DNA from: Cryptomeria japonica
Lineage: Eukaryota > Streptophyta > Pinopsida > Cupressales > Cupressaceae
Length of the DNA stretch: 64,000 bases
Assembly: GCF_030272615.1 (NCBI RefSeq)
Contig: NC_081408.1
Coordinates: forward strand, 622,720,476 to 622,784,475
Direction of reading: 5' to 3'
A program made the position numbers and the translations under genes. Positions 45,922 through 58,660 of this stretch are shown here, one piece after another; within the stretch, counting starts at the first letter, position 1, and every line of letters starts with the position of its first letter. The notes beneath the pieces were generated by a model. The model searched no databases. It had not been told where the DNA came from and worked only from the letters and a program-made list of their open reading frames with translations.

Positions 45922-46260
45922 CCTTAGGACACTATGTGATCTTAAGGGGTATGTCGTACACACTAGGATGTTATAAGGGGTCATATGTGGTCCTAAGGGG
46001 TCACACGTGTTAGAATACGTGCATGACCCCTTAGGACCACATATGACCCCTTAGGACACTATGTGATCCTCTATGGTCCTAAGGGGTCACACGTGTTAGA
46101 ACACGTGCATGACCCCATATGTGGTAACACGTGCGTGACCCCTTAGGACCACATATGACTCCTTAGGACACTATGTGATCCTCTATGGTCCTAAGGGGTC
46201 ATATAGTGTCATCAGAGGCATATGTGGTCTTAAGGGGTCCAAAGGGGTCATGTTGTGTGT
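45922..46260. repeat. Palindromic satellite, right block
   Basis: Continuation of the array cut at 42185: CCTTAGGACACTATGTGATC is again present, with shortened units (GTGATCCTCTATGGTCCTAA) and irregular palindromes up to GGGGTCATG near 46280. It degenerates towards the right. Confidence 0.88.
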
Positions 46261-46860
46261 GTAATAGGATGTGAAAAGGGGTCATGGAGGTTTTATTTTG
46301 TCTAATTTATTTAAATTTATTATCTAAGCATTATAATGTTTTTCTAAGTTTTAATTTATTATTTATTTTTTCTAACGTTTTAATTTATTATATTTAGTTT
46401 TCTAACATTTTTCTAATTTTTAATTTTGCTAGTGTTTTTCTTAACGTTTTTCTAAGTTTTAATTTACTACCTTAGTTTTCTAAGTTTTTCATAACGTTTT
46501 TTTTTTAAAGTTGAAAAAAATAATACATACACAGTTATTTACTAAAAAAACAAATTGACGTTAAATTCAAACATTAAATTAAGTTTTCTAACATTTTTCT
46601 AAGTTTTAATTTTGCTAATGTTTTTCGAAAATTTTTCAGATGTTTTTCTAAGTTTTAAAATTTTAGTTTAGATATGTTTTCTAAGTTTTTGTTAACGTTT
46701 TTCTAAAATGCTGAAAAGAACAATAAATTTAAAATTATTTAATTAAAAAAATAAATTAACAAACAAATTATTTAGTATTTTTTAAAAAAATTTAATAAAA
46801 AATAAAAAAAATAAAAAAAAAACATTATTAAACAAAAAAAAAGGTTATTTTTTGCATGTG
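46261..46860. other. T/A-rich low-complexity tract
   Basis: Many copies of TTTTCTAAGTTTTAATTTATTA-like phrases and long A or T runs. No gene is visible. Confidence 0.7.
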
Positions 46861-46934
46861 AAATAATGTAGGTCGAAAGTTGAAAGATGAGAAGCGCTGG
46901 CTACTGCTGACAGGACACAGTGACATAATGTTGA

Positions 46935-47200
46935 CGTCGGGTTCGCTCTAACCCCCTCTCCATAGTAAACTCCAAAGTTTCGGATTTTATAGAGTTTTTT
47001 ACAATTTTTTTTTAAAAAAAAATGGTTCGATCAAACAGGGGGTTCAATCGAACTCCATAAAAATGAATATTTTATTGGGTTCGATCGAACCCCTTAATCC
47101 ATCTCGGGTTCGCTCGAACCCGGATCCGATGCTGGGTTCAATTAAACCCACGGGGGTGGTTCGCTCGAACACCCCCAGTTCGTTCGGACCACCCCAAATT
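46935..47200. repeat. Cluster of GGTTCGATCGAACC palindromes
   Basis: At least seven variants of GGGTTCG.TCGAACCC within 260 bases (about 46938, 47022, 47038, 47077, 47106, 47132, 47157), each a short perfect or near-perfect palindrome. The spacers differ. Confidence 0.85.
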
Positions 47201-50200
47201 TTTTTTTTCCCATTCCGCGAATTTTGTTCATGGGAAAAAGTGGGAACCATTATTGTGAGTTCACCCCCTACACTTGTTTCAATTGGTCCTTGGTTTATTT
47301 CCCCTTAGTCCTTTTAATTAGCTTAGCTGTAGATACTTGGAAATTATGAACATCACCTTCATGTGATGAAGGACCAAAATCTATTCTGGTAAATTTAAAA
47401 TTAGCTACAATGGCTTCATCCACATTTTTCTCTCATGTAGGTTGAGCCTCTTCAACACACATGTTCCTAGATGAAGGATAACTATTAATCTTTCAATACA
47501 ACCTTGATCTTCTTGGCTCTATTTGATTTCTGGATCAGATTGGTCACTATATCAAATTCAAGAATGGCTATCTTATTTGTTTTTAATCTTTTCAAAAGGG
47601 AAAAATATAATGCCAATAAATAATAAATAAACGGTCTTTTCTTTCAAATATAATATTTTGTGTGTGCGTGCGTGCGCAAATGCATCTACATGTATGTGTG
47701 TGTATCTACACACAAACACATTTATTTAAAAATGAGAAAAACTTGAACACTCTCTTTCTTTGAAAGAGAATATTGATCAAAGAGGATATATAATTTAAAC
47801 TTACTAACTTTACTCAATTAGGATCATAATCTCTAATATTTTTTATAGTATTGATTTAGACAACTAATAAACTAGATTATTGCCATCCCATTGTAAGTGA
47901 ATGCCTTAAAATTCAAACCAATATTTAATACAAAAAATGAAGATGTAATCAAATGTACTACTTACACACGAGACAAAGAGGTGAAACCTCGATTCTTCTC
48001 ATAGTGATTCAATTGTAAAAGAGTTAGGAATTTAATGGTAGCTATGATTTCTTTTAAATCCATAGATATATAACATAATAGATCTAACCATCATGATAGA
48101 TATTAGCCATTAAATGTGTTTAAAATTAATTTTCACCTATTCCAACAATAGATAATCTCAACTCACATAAGTAAATTAGTTCTATAAGCATAGTAAGTAA
48201 AAGGTCCCATACTTGTACATTCCAATTATTCAACCTCTAGATCCATCTCCTATTTACTATGTTAGTGCAAGCCTTACATGTTATGCAACTCCATCTCCAC
48301 CATGTTATACAAGTCCAAAGACCAATGAATCAATAGTATTTTATTAGAGCTCGCTTGATTTGTATATGTATAAAAAATGTAGAATGTTTAGGAAGTATAC
48401 AAGTGTGTATTTGTTTGAACTTGCAAAAGAAGCCACTATTAAATTCTAGATGAGAAATTTGTTGTTTTCATAATATTAATAAAAAAAATTAATAGAAAAA
48501 ATTTGTGCAATAAAAAAATCTCTCCTAAATTGATATTAAAGTTTTCATTCCTAATCAAATAACATGAAAAATTTATTGATTCCATGAAAACTTTGATAAT
48601 CATTATAATTAGAATCAAGTTGATGTTTCTCAACATCAATTATAAATATTAAATACACAAATACATAAACCCTAATTCAGCTCTAAATTCACATAAGAGA
48701 AAATCCAAGATCATAAAACAATAAAATCCACGGAAAACCTCTCATAGATGTAGCAAGAACATAAAATCATTAACCAAACAAGAGTTGCGATGAAACAAAA
48801 GTCCTTGCAAATACGAGGATAAAATATATATTTTTACTTTAACTACAAGACTAGTTGATATTTAAAAATTGCATTTAGAAATACTTTTATATCAAACCCA
48901 CATGACTATTCATCAAGGAATGCATGACTAATAGTAATGGAATTTGAGTTGATTTATTTAGCCTTACCATTCTATATATACTTTTGTCAATTGTAGGTCA
49001 AGCTTTCTTATGGCTTTACCACATGTTCATTCTAATTTCAAATATAACAAGAAAATTGAAGTGTAGAAAAATCAATAAATATTTCAAGTAATTTTATGAC
49101 GGACTACTAGATTTTGTATTCGAGTATAAAGAACAAAGGTATTTATTCTTTAGAAAGACCAAAAGTATTAAGACAAAAATATAAAAGACTGAGTCTTCCC
49201 ATGAATATTAATATAAATTCAATATGTTCAAAATATCTAGTGATGTTTTGGCCATTGAAAAGATGAGTATTTTGATTTGGGAAAAATAAAATTTAATTTT
49301 GTACTATTTCTTAAGTTAAAATTCTTTCGACATATGCTCTTGTCAATCTGTTGTTATTTGCAAATCACAAAACTTTACAACAAAAAAGCTGTTCATTATT
49401 GTAATTTGATATGCAAGAAGCATTTGGTCAATAAAAAGTCCTAATAGTCCACCACAAGCTATGACCAATGGTTATTTGTGCAAGAAAAAGTCTAGATAGT
49501 CCACTACAAGCTATGATCAGTGGTCTTTGTTTGGATAGAGAAGTGAACAACTCATGTTTTGAGACAACATCTTCCAACCCCAGTGCAAATTTCAGAAGAA
49601 AAGCAACATAATTTTACTTGTTATAAACACTCGGTGAGAAGCATTTGAGATTGGCCATTAAGGATGACTTGCGAATTTGGCACCTTTGTTGTTTTTGTTG
49701 TGTTCACGCACATGGCCCAAACATGCAAGGGCAAAACACACACGAGAGTTGGACAATTTATTTGAGGCCACTTGAAATGACTGAAAGATCTGAGAGAAAA
49801 CACAGTATACACAACTAGGAAGAAGATGTACTGCCTCTATAGGTGTTCTCATTGTCTGATCTATATGATGGAAGATGTAGAAAATGAGCCAAATTAGCTA
49901 ACTATGAGGCTATCTATAGTCTCTATGCATTGGCAGAAAAGAGGTGTAGTTGACCAAATAATTGATCCCTTACTTGTGGGAAGCATAATTTCTAACCCTT
50001 TGAGAAAACCTATAAAGACAACAAAAAAGAGCTTGGCAAACCAGGACTAGGGTATTGGCAGTCCTTTTGTGGGGTATTTTCTTTGGAACTTAGATTATGC
50101 CCTTCAACTTTAGTAGACTATAATTCAAAATGATCTAGATGAAAACGGTATCAATTGAATTGATGAGATTTGTTTGTGTGTTCTTTTGTTTGATAAGATT

Positions 50201-52600
50201 TGTTTATATGTTCTTTTGTTTAGAGCATTTAGTGAGAACGTTCATTTTTTTTAAATAACAAGACATGACACCAAAAAACTACGAAAAAAACAAAAGAAAT
50301 ATCCCAAACTCACATGAAAACTTAACAATAACATAAACAATCTATAAACATAGTTTGAAAGGTGCTAGAGACCTGCTTGGCCTGGAGGATATTGTAAGAC
50401 ACCTCATCTAATAAATCTCCTGAAGTACATCCCGGCATACAATAAGGACAAAAGGCTGAATTTGAACTCTATCATGACTTAATGATCCATAAACAATGGA
50501 CTGGTGATAGAGCCAAAGCCTCTAGCTAATATTATTCACAAAACCAAATTTTGTGAGCAATAGGTTCAAAGTCAACAAGAAATACAGAAGTAGATACATA
50601 GAACTTGGAGAAAGGAACAAAATCAGAGAGGTTTAGTCTTGTGGCACCAAAACAAGGTGAAGCAAGGCCCTAAGCTGAAGAGGGACATAATTCATTTTGG
50701 CTACTATGGTGAAAAGAGATGAAAATTACATGACTACTTGGAATCCTCAATGAGAATTTAAAAGCCTATTGTTTAGAAGAAGCATCTACAATTAAATTAG
50801 TAATTGGTGCGATCAGTGAGCGACCAATGATTGAGCTTAACAGCCAATGCTCCCTTCATTTGTACAGAAGGAAAAGGCCAGCACATGGGGCATAATCAAG
50901 CCTTGAGCTAAGATCGATTGTGATGAAAAATATACTGCTAATCAACACTAATAACTATAGCCATTTAGATACATAATGAAAAAGTGTGAAACTCTGCCAT
51001 CAAACTGATGATTCATTCAAGCTGACACAGTTATTTAACGCTAACAACTACAGCCATTTGAATATTTCACGTTAAAAACTCTAATCTACTCAATATTGTG
51101 CATACAACAACTGAAAACAACAATAAATAGTCTGGCTGTGTACAGATTCATAAAAATAAAACCAAAGCTCACTGAATCCATGGCAAGCGAAATACCCAAG
51201 ATTCTGCACAAATTGTATGCAGTCAATAATGTTGATGAAAATGGGCAAAGTTTGCAGGAAAATATTACATAATCCTAACAGATCAGAATTTCAATTTCGC
51301 TCTTTCCCAAACCTACCCACTTGGATTTTTTAAGGTCTGTTTTTGCCATGAATAGACTGAGGTAACAGGATTCAGATGGCCAATGAATCTGATAAATGAG
51401 GGCTCTGCTTCAGTTTTCATTTTCGTGCATCCCAGATTTCTTGATTTTAAAGCCCTCAATAAAAATAAACTCACTGGAACCAGGGAACGATGCCAAACGA
51501 ATTACCTCAAAATTCTGCTATACAACTACTAGGTTCTTCATCCCTCTCTTACGCAATATGTATACAACTACAGGTAGGGACTAATACAACATTGATCTTA
51601 TTAAGAGAAGAAACATAATCCTTCATAATTCAGCGATGATGTTCACACTCCACATATAGTATCGAACGTTGATTTTCTCTTGAATTGTTAGCATTAGAGT
51701 TGCCCAAATCTAGAAGATTTGGAATGAAGAGATACAAGTTATTTGATGAACTAGCTTAATTACTGTTCATAGAATAACATTGATTGATATCTATATGAAG
51801 ATACTGATTATATAACGACTAATGCCACGTGTTTTATAAAACATGGAATCATCAAAGGGAAACTTTTCTTTTACCTTCATCCTAGAAGAGGAGATCTAGA
51901 TATGATCATTACGTCATTAGGAGAAGAAGGGAATCTACTCTCCAAAATAGGCTCTATCGAAATTAAGCTGATCAATCTCATTCAATTTAGAAGGAAGTTA
52001 AGCAACAATTGAATTCACAAATTGCTAAAAAGCCTAATTAGTATGAAACAGAGAGTCGGAATTATTGGTGACAAAGATATGTTATTCAAAACATGCACTC
52101 AAACCACTTGAAAAGTGGAGCATTGAGCTGGATATGAGTAACACGTCATGTGCAAGGAGAAGGTTAACTATAGGAGGCAAAAGAAGATATAAGGCTTTTG
52201 TTTTATAGAGGTTAACTGTAAAAGTAACAAACTGATTAAAAACAACCCTGGTAGCAATTTGGATTGCTAGGAATCCATGCAATACGCAAAATGGAAACTC
52301 AAGACCACCCCATCATTTTAAAATTTGATAGTAAACTAAGACTCAGCACCAGATAGGAGCATTTATATACAATTCTCAGCCTGACTGTCATTTCATAGGA
52401 GCGTAATGGATGCATGGGTGATAGAATATTTGTGCCACCATGAATTCATCACCCTGTCTGTCATTTCAAAAACAAAGTGAAGAAAAATCTCTTGCAGATC
52501 CAAATTATAAATCAGTTTAAAAAGGTAAGGATGATCCATGTAACAAGCAGTTAATTGAATATCTAGTTATGGACTAATAGTTACTGTACGGGAACATCTG
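47201..52600. other. Unassigned AT-rich region
   Basis: About 5.4 kb with no LTR, PBS, RT or integrase motif recognised. On the minus strand near 47340-47580 short coding-like phrases (AILEFDIVTNLIQKSNRAKK, then IVANFKFTRIDFGPSSHEGD) appear in two frames; they may be a decayed gene or chance. The rest shows simple repeats only (TG/CG at about 47656-47710). This is the least repeat-like part of the window and could be intron or flank of a low-copy gene. Confidence 0.45.
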
Positions 52601-52621
52601 TCACATCATCGAATTCGATGT

Positions 52622-52918
52622 TTATGGTGCATCGCGAAGGCTGGATAGACGGTGCCTCACGACCCTTTTCCGGATATACGAGGAAATTTTGGGGATATCG
52701 TTAAAAACAGTTTCCAGGCACCACAATTTAAGTTTACTAAATTCGCCTACCTGGTTAATTGTTTTTTCAGCCATCTCGATAGCTTTTTTGGTTGAACTGA
52801 AAACCAATTTCAATCCCCCTTGCTGCTTGATATATTCCACTGGCACTTTGGCCAATATTGTCTTTATGCATTCACCATTCACCATTCCCCCTGTTAGCCG
52901 AGCTTCGAAGCTGCAAAT
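52622..52918 (-). CDS. Possible terminal exon, unknown protein
   Basis: On the minus strand a good splice acceptor (GGCCATTTGCAG) at about 52919-52930 is followed by an open stretch of about 98 codons with a coding-like composition: FEARLTGGMVNGECIKTILA, VEYIKQQGGLKLVFSSTKKA, KLWCLETVFNDIPKISSYIR, ending RHRLSSLRDAP and TAA at 52622-52624. Upstream of the acceptor the frame is intron-like and T-rich. I do not recognise the family. No earlier exon was identified to the right, and no transcript evidence exists here. Confidence 0.35.
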   Translation of the reverse strand: MCSFEARLTGGMVNGECIKTILAKVPVEYIKQQGGLKLVFSSTKKAIEMAEKTINQVGEFSKLKLWCLETVFNDIPKISSYIRKRVVRHRLSSLRDAP

Positions 52919-52978
52919 GGCCAAGTTAGTAACAGCCAACACACAAGAAAGAACATAAACGTAATAAATATATAACAA

Positions 52979-54453
52979 TAAAAAATGAAAATGATAGTTG
53001 CTTTATTCTTTCTCAAAACAACATAAATATGATCTTTTAGGGATTATGTTATAAGGCTCTTTACATGACTGAACATGAGAACAAATAACGTTGGAAATAA
53101 TTGGAGCTTATATCTAAAATTAATAGTTCGATGGTAGAGTGGGTGAACAAGTTGTGAGAAGTTTAATTTCAGATAATAACTTTTCAATAGAAGAAGTAAT
53201 GAAGTGTAATAATTTTCATTAATTAAATTTATTATATTTTTAACTAAATTTATTATATTTTATTATCATATTAATTTATCAATTGATTTTTTTTCAATTT
53301 AAAAGTGTTAGCTTTATAATTTCATCAAATATAACTATTGTAAGAATTTTATGTCACAATCTTACAATATTGCGCTAAATAGAGTAAACTTTCATATCAT
53401 GGAAATTTCCTAGACCCAAACCCTATTATTTGGGGTTTCATTTGAAATGCTAATGTTTGCATGCTTTTCTAAAGGAATTAAAGGCTCTATTTGCCTATAC
53501 ATCAATATTAGAAAGACTTTATCCATAGATTTGGAATGAGACTTTGATATTTCTTCGAATCACAACTATTAATTATATTGGTTTACAATTCCATCTGTAT
53601 ACAACATTATGATAAATATATTTCATACATATATTAGTATTCATGCTAACAACATAATATGAAAAAAAAACCACATAGCATCTTAACTTTTGTGTATCTC
53701 ACACATACACATGTATTGTTGTTGACTCTTACGTACATCACATGTTCGCATTATGATAATCTTATACATAAATTCCATGTACACAATCATCAATTCATAC
53801 AGTTATCATGTATGCATGGTACCAATTTGTAGAAAGGATGTGGATGCGACCCTACTATCGATGTCTCCCCCTTTATTAAATTCATTAACACATAAGTTGT
53901 CATAGTAAGGTGACAATAAGAAAAAGGGAAATAAGTGCATCCTATGCTATAATGTGGTTCCATCTTTATTCTATTTCATAGCCAATTGTGATGATTAGAC
54001 ATGCATCCCACACCATTTGTCATCCCTAAGAAGGGAAGAGGTGTCACAACGCATGCAACAATTAATTGTATTTTTACAACTACCTAGTCCTTTTGAGATA
54101 GTGCATCCATACATCTATCATCTCCATGCTACCAAAAAAAAATGATCCAAACTAATATGGGTAACTCATAACATCTACCACATGCATGGTACTAGTGAAA
54201 CTTGTATATGCCATATCATACAATGCTTATAACATAGGCATAACCTCTACCACCTGTATGATACTACCAACAATCAGCTAATTCCGAGGGTATTATGATT
54301 AACTCCATGCATATGTCACCTACAAATTACTTGTGAAAGATAACTCATTGAACATATTATGTTGACTCTTGATCTACACCTAATCATATTAAGTCTCATT
54401 TGCATTCCTTTTTTGGGAAGAAAGATATAATATCAGTTGGAGATTGAACTTAC
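52979..54453. other. Unassigned AT-rich region before gypsy-2
   Basis: No gene or element boundary recognised. Contains CA-rich short phrases (CACATACACATG, about 53698-53720) and several CATGCAT-like motifs. Confidence 0.4.
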
Positions 54454-54611
54454 TGTAGACACTTAAAAAAAATTATTTTAATTATTTTTTAATTTCCTCA
54501 CATAATTAATTAATTATGTTAATTCAAATTCTCCTCAATATTAATTAACTAAAATTAATATTTTCACTATAGTATGTGACTGATTTATTTAATAAATCAA
54601 CCCCTTTCTTT

Positions 54612-54877
54612 ATTCTTCTAAAAAATGAATCCTCACAAATCTTCCTCCTAGCTAATTAATTTCAATTAATTAGTTAACCCACATGACCCCTCCAAATCAT
54701 CTTCCTAATTTATCATTAGCCTAATAAAGTCTTCTAGAAACTCTATTCTTCTAAAAATTGAATCCTCACAAATCTTCCGCCTAGCTAATTAATTTCAATT
54801 AATTAGTTAACCCACATGACCCCTCCAAATCATCTTCCTAATTTATCATTAGCCTAATAAAGTCTTCTAGAAACTCC
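54612..54877. repeat. 133-bp tandem duplication in the gypsy-2 LTR
   Basis: Two nearly identical units start with ATTCTTCTAAAAA at 54612 and 54745. Confidence 0.93.
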
Positions 54878-55231
54878 CTAAACCCGCTTAACATTATTCT
54901 GCTAATTTTTAATTCCCCCACTCATTCTCTCTCCTAGTCAAATCCTCCTACAAATGCTATCCCACCTAATTCTTCCTCTAATCCCCTCCTAATGAGTTGC
55001 TAGTGGCTAATCATCATGATTATTAGCCACAAAGTCAACTCCTTGTCCCTTCCATCCAACCACTAGCTTTTAATGCTCTTTTCCTAGGTGAATGTAAGAT
55101 TTTCAAAATCTCACAATCCTCTAGGCATCTCCTCTCCCAAGGACTTTTTAATTCTTTCTTATTCCTCCAATCCCCATGATTATCCCTTTTTTAAGAATTT
55201 TAAATTCCTCTCCATTCTTCAAGGAATGTCA

Positions 55232-55325
55232 CATCCCTTGCTCCTCTCAAGGCACATTGGGAAGTCTTCCCAATGCACCTTGCTCTTCTCAAGGTACCTT
55301 GGGAAGTCTTCCCAATGCACCTTGA
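55232..55325. repeat. Tandem unit with TTGGGAAGTCTTCCCAA palindrome
   Basis: The phrase CTTCTCAAGG..TTGGGAAGTCTTCCCAATGCACCTTG occurs twice in a row with few changes. Its core is a 17-base inverted repeat. Confidence 0.9.
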
Positions 55326-55860
55326 GGAGTGTGGAGACAAGAAATGCCTTTAAGGCATATCTCTTGGTCTCCACACCCTCTCTTGGGCCTTGTGTGAGCT
55401 CACAAGCAATCCTAGCCCTTCATCTTGGATCCATCCTAACCATCCATTCTTCCTCTCCTCTTCCTATAAATTGAGGACTCCATCCCTTCATTCTTCATCT
55501 CCAAGCTTAGTAATTTTATGCTACCCTTTTGAGCCTAGGAAATTCATCTTAGTAATCTTACCATGTCAAAATCATATCTCATCCATATCATCCTCCAAAA
55601 TCCATTTCATATTATGCACAACATTGGAGAGCCATCCACATCAAGCAAGCAAGAGGAGCACATCAAGTGGAGCATCATCTAAGGGTGCCTTCACTTCATC
55701 AAGCTCCATCCGAAGGAGAAGGTATAAGGTTTGTGAGGTATATGAATTTCATTCTTGTTTTGGGCATTTCAAATTATGTCTTTCAATTTCATATGATTAT
55801 ATGTTTGATTTGCATATTTGCTATCTAATCCACCTCACTAGTCTTTTCCCCTTTTCATTT

Positions 55861-55880
55861 TGGCACGCCCAGTGGGACCC
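55861..55880 (+). promoter_or_regulatory. Primer-binding site of gypsy-2
   Basis: TGGCACGCCCAGTGGGACC three bases after LTR end TTTTCA. Compare gypsy-1: TGGCGCCCACTGTGGGG. Same spacing to the LTR. Confidence 0.65.
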
Positions 55881-55919
55881 ACGTCCCTAAGAACTAATAT
55901 TTTTATGAGTTTTTGTGAG

Positions 55920-56460
55920 TTGTGAGACATAGGTTCTGGAACAACGCAAGAGACTGTAAAACAACGCGAGTGACTCGGGTTCAGCACGACAGAAAACCTA
56001 CTTCGGCGTGAGCGTAGGCGCATCAGTGCGACCGACCTGACATATTTCAAATTTTTTCCCGCTTGTTGTTTAAAATTTAAAAATTTACTATCTGTCTGTT
56101 TGTTTACCGTGAGCATAGGCATTTTAGCACGAACGCAGGCATTTTAGCGCGACCGATTTTTAATCAGCACGAGCATTTTTATGTTATTCTCGTCCAGCTA
56201 TTTGAATTTAAATTTTGAAAATTTTACCCGCTAACTCCCACAGGTCTCTGTTTTAAGGTCCAGCGCAAGCGCAGGCATTTCAGCGCGAGTGTTTCCAACC
56301 AGTGGGATAGACAGGTATAAAGTCCTTTCCTATTCTGTGTGTTCTATCATTTTTTGTTTTACTAGTTTATTTAGTTCAGCGCATACGCAGGCGTTTCAGT
56401 GCCTGCGCAGGCATTTCGACGCGACTGACTGCACTTCGGCGCGTGCACTGTTTGTGCAGT
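55920..56460. repeat. GCGC-rich degenerate repeats in the gypsy-2 leader
   Basis: Recurring phrases CAGCGCGAG, GCGCAGGCATTTCAGCGCGA and GTGCGACCGAC, about twelve in all, spaced 10-60 bases. They sit just after the PBS, as do the GCGCTAA repeats of gypsy-1. Confidence 0.75.
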
Positions 56461-56797
56461 ACAATTAGGACTAATTTCCATCTTTTTAGTTTTGCAGTTT
56501 AATCCGACCGTCCAAGACTCAAAAAAATCAGAAAAACTACTAATCCCACTATTTTCCAGGTTGCCTAGCATATTCAACCAAATTTTGTGCATTTATTTAA
56601 ATTAGGCACCTAGATATTAATTAAAATGGAATGAACCATTGTCTTACGTGTTTTTAAGAAAATCATAAAGGTAGGAGAGTATGCTCTCATCTAACTAGAT
56701 GATCAGAAATCCAAACCCTCCAACCTTTTCTTGTTTGATTTCGTGTTTACCTCTAACGGGCCTGCCCTCCCAACTTGCTCTTTGAGAAGGTAAGAGG
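56461..56797 (+). other. Leader of gypsy-2, left of the insertion
   Basis: No gene is visible. It ends at GGGGGAAC-type sequence where the pol-less element entered. Confidence 0.55.
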
Positions 56798-56802
56798 GGA
56801 AC

Positions 56803-57599
56803 TGTTGGCAAATGCACACTCCAATGAGATATTGTAGGTGATTGAAGGATTTGTCATTGATGGCAACCTTACAATCCTATGACACCGGCAAGACAATTTA
56901 CCGACACCAGCAAGGTCAGACTCTACACCGACACACAGACCACCGACAGTGAAAGGAATTATACCGACAAGGAAGCTGACAAGAATTTTGTTTATAATGT
57001 ATTTTGTAAATTATTGTAAAATCATTGTAAGCCGACTTGGCAAGTTGTAAAATGACTCATATATATAAGAGATCATTGTAGAACATTTTAGGAGAAAGAA
57101 AGGAAGTTAATAGGCGAAATAAGATAGACCTATTATGCGAATTATAGGTTAAGGGTTTATGTATGAAGTAGAGCTATAAACCGGTACTGGATCTGGCATA
57201 GTAGATTCTATTTCGAAGCAGTACAAGACATTGGATTTATATAATCCATTTTGTAAGTCAGTGAGACTTCCCATTTTGTAATTGAGTAGTGAGCTCTAGG
57301 CACTTGGCCTTCCTGCATGTGTAGGCCCTTCGTGTAGCAGTAATATTCTCTTATTGGCCAGTAAGTGAATATTGTGGGTCACAAATCCCATCGAGGTTTT
57401 TTCCACACCAGGTTTCCTTGTTAAAATACTGTGTTATGGTGTGTTTTTCATGTAGTTGCTGTTATATCTGTTTATTGCATTATTTCTTGTTTACTGGTAT
57501 ATAGTATTGATATGCTCTACATGTTTTAAGTTAAGAAAATCTTATAACTGGTTGGATACCGATTCACCCTCCCTCTCAGTATCTTTGGGAATCCTAACA
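56803..57599 (+). repeat. 5' LTR of the pol-less copia element
   Basis: From TGTTGGCAAATGCACACTC to GGGAATCCTAACA. TATA-like ATATATATAA at 57059-57068. R/U5 motif GATTCACCCTCCCTCTCAGT near 57561-57580. Roughly a dozen differences from the partner in the first 200 bp, mostly transitions. Confidence 0.95.
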
Positions 57600-57601
57600 A
57601 T

Positions 57602-57655
57602 TGGTATCAGAGCTTGGTCCTCTATTTTCAGAAGCCTAACAGCTTGAGGAAGATC
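57602..57655 (+). promoter_or_regulatory. PBS and conserved leader of the pol-less copia element
   Basis: TGGTATCAGAGC is the exact initiator-Met tRNA complement. The next 40 bases (GGTCCTCT..CAGCTTGAGGAAGATC) match the leaders of copia-1 and copia-2. Confidence 0.92.
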
Positions 57656-57670
57656 TTGACATTGGTAGAG

Positions 57671-58660
57671 ATGGAAAACTTGATGAAGCAATTAGAAGCA
57701 GCTCTCTCAGACTATGATGCAGAAAAGTTAAAAAATATCAAACTTGAAGATGATCTAAAGGTTGCACAGGATATTATTCAAGCACTTCAAGAAAATCTTA
57801 CTATTGCAAGAAGCAAGAGAAGAGAACTTTGTGAAAAGATGCAAAATGAGAATGATGAAAAGGAAACTCTTGGTGATCTGATAAACAAGTTGAAACAAAA
57901 AAACATGACAACAAAGAATGAGATGTAGGATATGACTATGAGATTTTGTAAAGAAATTAAAGATAGAAAGAAGAATGAAGAAGACTTGATTAGAAGACTG
58001 AATGATACTGCAAATGAAAACAAAAGACTTAGTTATGAAAATGATATGTTGAAGACAGATCTGATACATGCACAAAATAACTCAAATGAACTCATGAGAC
58101 AGAAAGGTATCTTGGAAAGAGAACTGGATACTGCAAATCAGCACAAAGAAAAATTCAAGAAAAGCTCAAAAAAACTTGGTGACTTGTTGAAAAATTAGAA
58201 ACCTAATGGTGACACCAATGGCCTTGGCTTTGAAGCTGGTGAAAGCTCCAGTACTGCAAACACATAGGATCAAGGCAAACCAGTAAGACAACTTACTGCT
58301 TATAAATTTTATGGCAAATGCTTTAACTGTAACAAGTATGGTCATAGAGAAAATCAATGTAGATCTAAAAATTATCAGAATACCAATACACCCACCGGTC
58401 AATGTTCAAAATACAACAAAGTTGGTCACAATTCAAAAAATTGCAGAATGAATGTAAGATGTTATGTTTGTGGAAGATTTGGACACTTATCTAATCAATG
58501 CAGAACACAAATCGGCATAGGATATGGAAAAGCTATTCAGAAAAATAATGTGACTTGTTATGCTTGTAACAAGATTGGACATATTGCTAAATTTTGTAGA
58601 AGCAAGTCCTCACTGGTAAATAACAAAGGTCCTAGTTTGAAAGGTAAATAAAAAGTTGAA
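57671..58660 (+). pseudogene. Coiled-coil and four-zinc-knuckle protein (gag-like)
   Basis: Start chosen at ATG 57671 (MENLMKQLEAALSDYDAEKL), shortly after the leader. The first 175 residues are highly charged with heptad spacing (LKVAQDIIQALQENLTIARS, LIRRLNDTANENKRLSYEND), indicating a coiled coil. Then come four CCHC sites: CFNCNKYGHRENQC, CSKYNKVGHNSKNC (second Cys replaced by Tyr), CYVCGRFGHLSNQC and CYACNKIGHIAKFC. The capsid fold of copia gag is not recognisable. Three premature stops, all TAG (57926, 58196, 58265), no frameshift. Probable role: RNA packaging, by analogy with nucleocapsid. Confidence 0.85.

Larger units (their letters stand above)
54454..55857 (+). repeat. 5' LTR of gypsy-2
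   Basis: From TGTAGACACTTAAAAAAAAT to CCCCTTTTCA next to the PBS; 1,404 bp. Contains a TATA box CCTATAAATT at 55463-55472, a 133-bp tandem duplication (54612-54877) and a ~43-bp duplicated palindrome. The outer boundary rests on the TG end; the partner LTR is not in view. Confidence 0.7.

Noticed and set aside
58310-58660. Four CCHC knuckles as a cellular nucleic-acid-binding protein gene
   Set aside because: They lie between a PBS and PPT inside matching LTRs and continue the frame of the element's first ORF.
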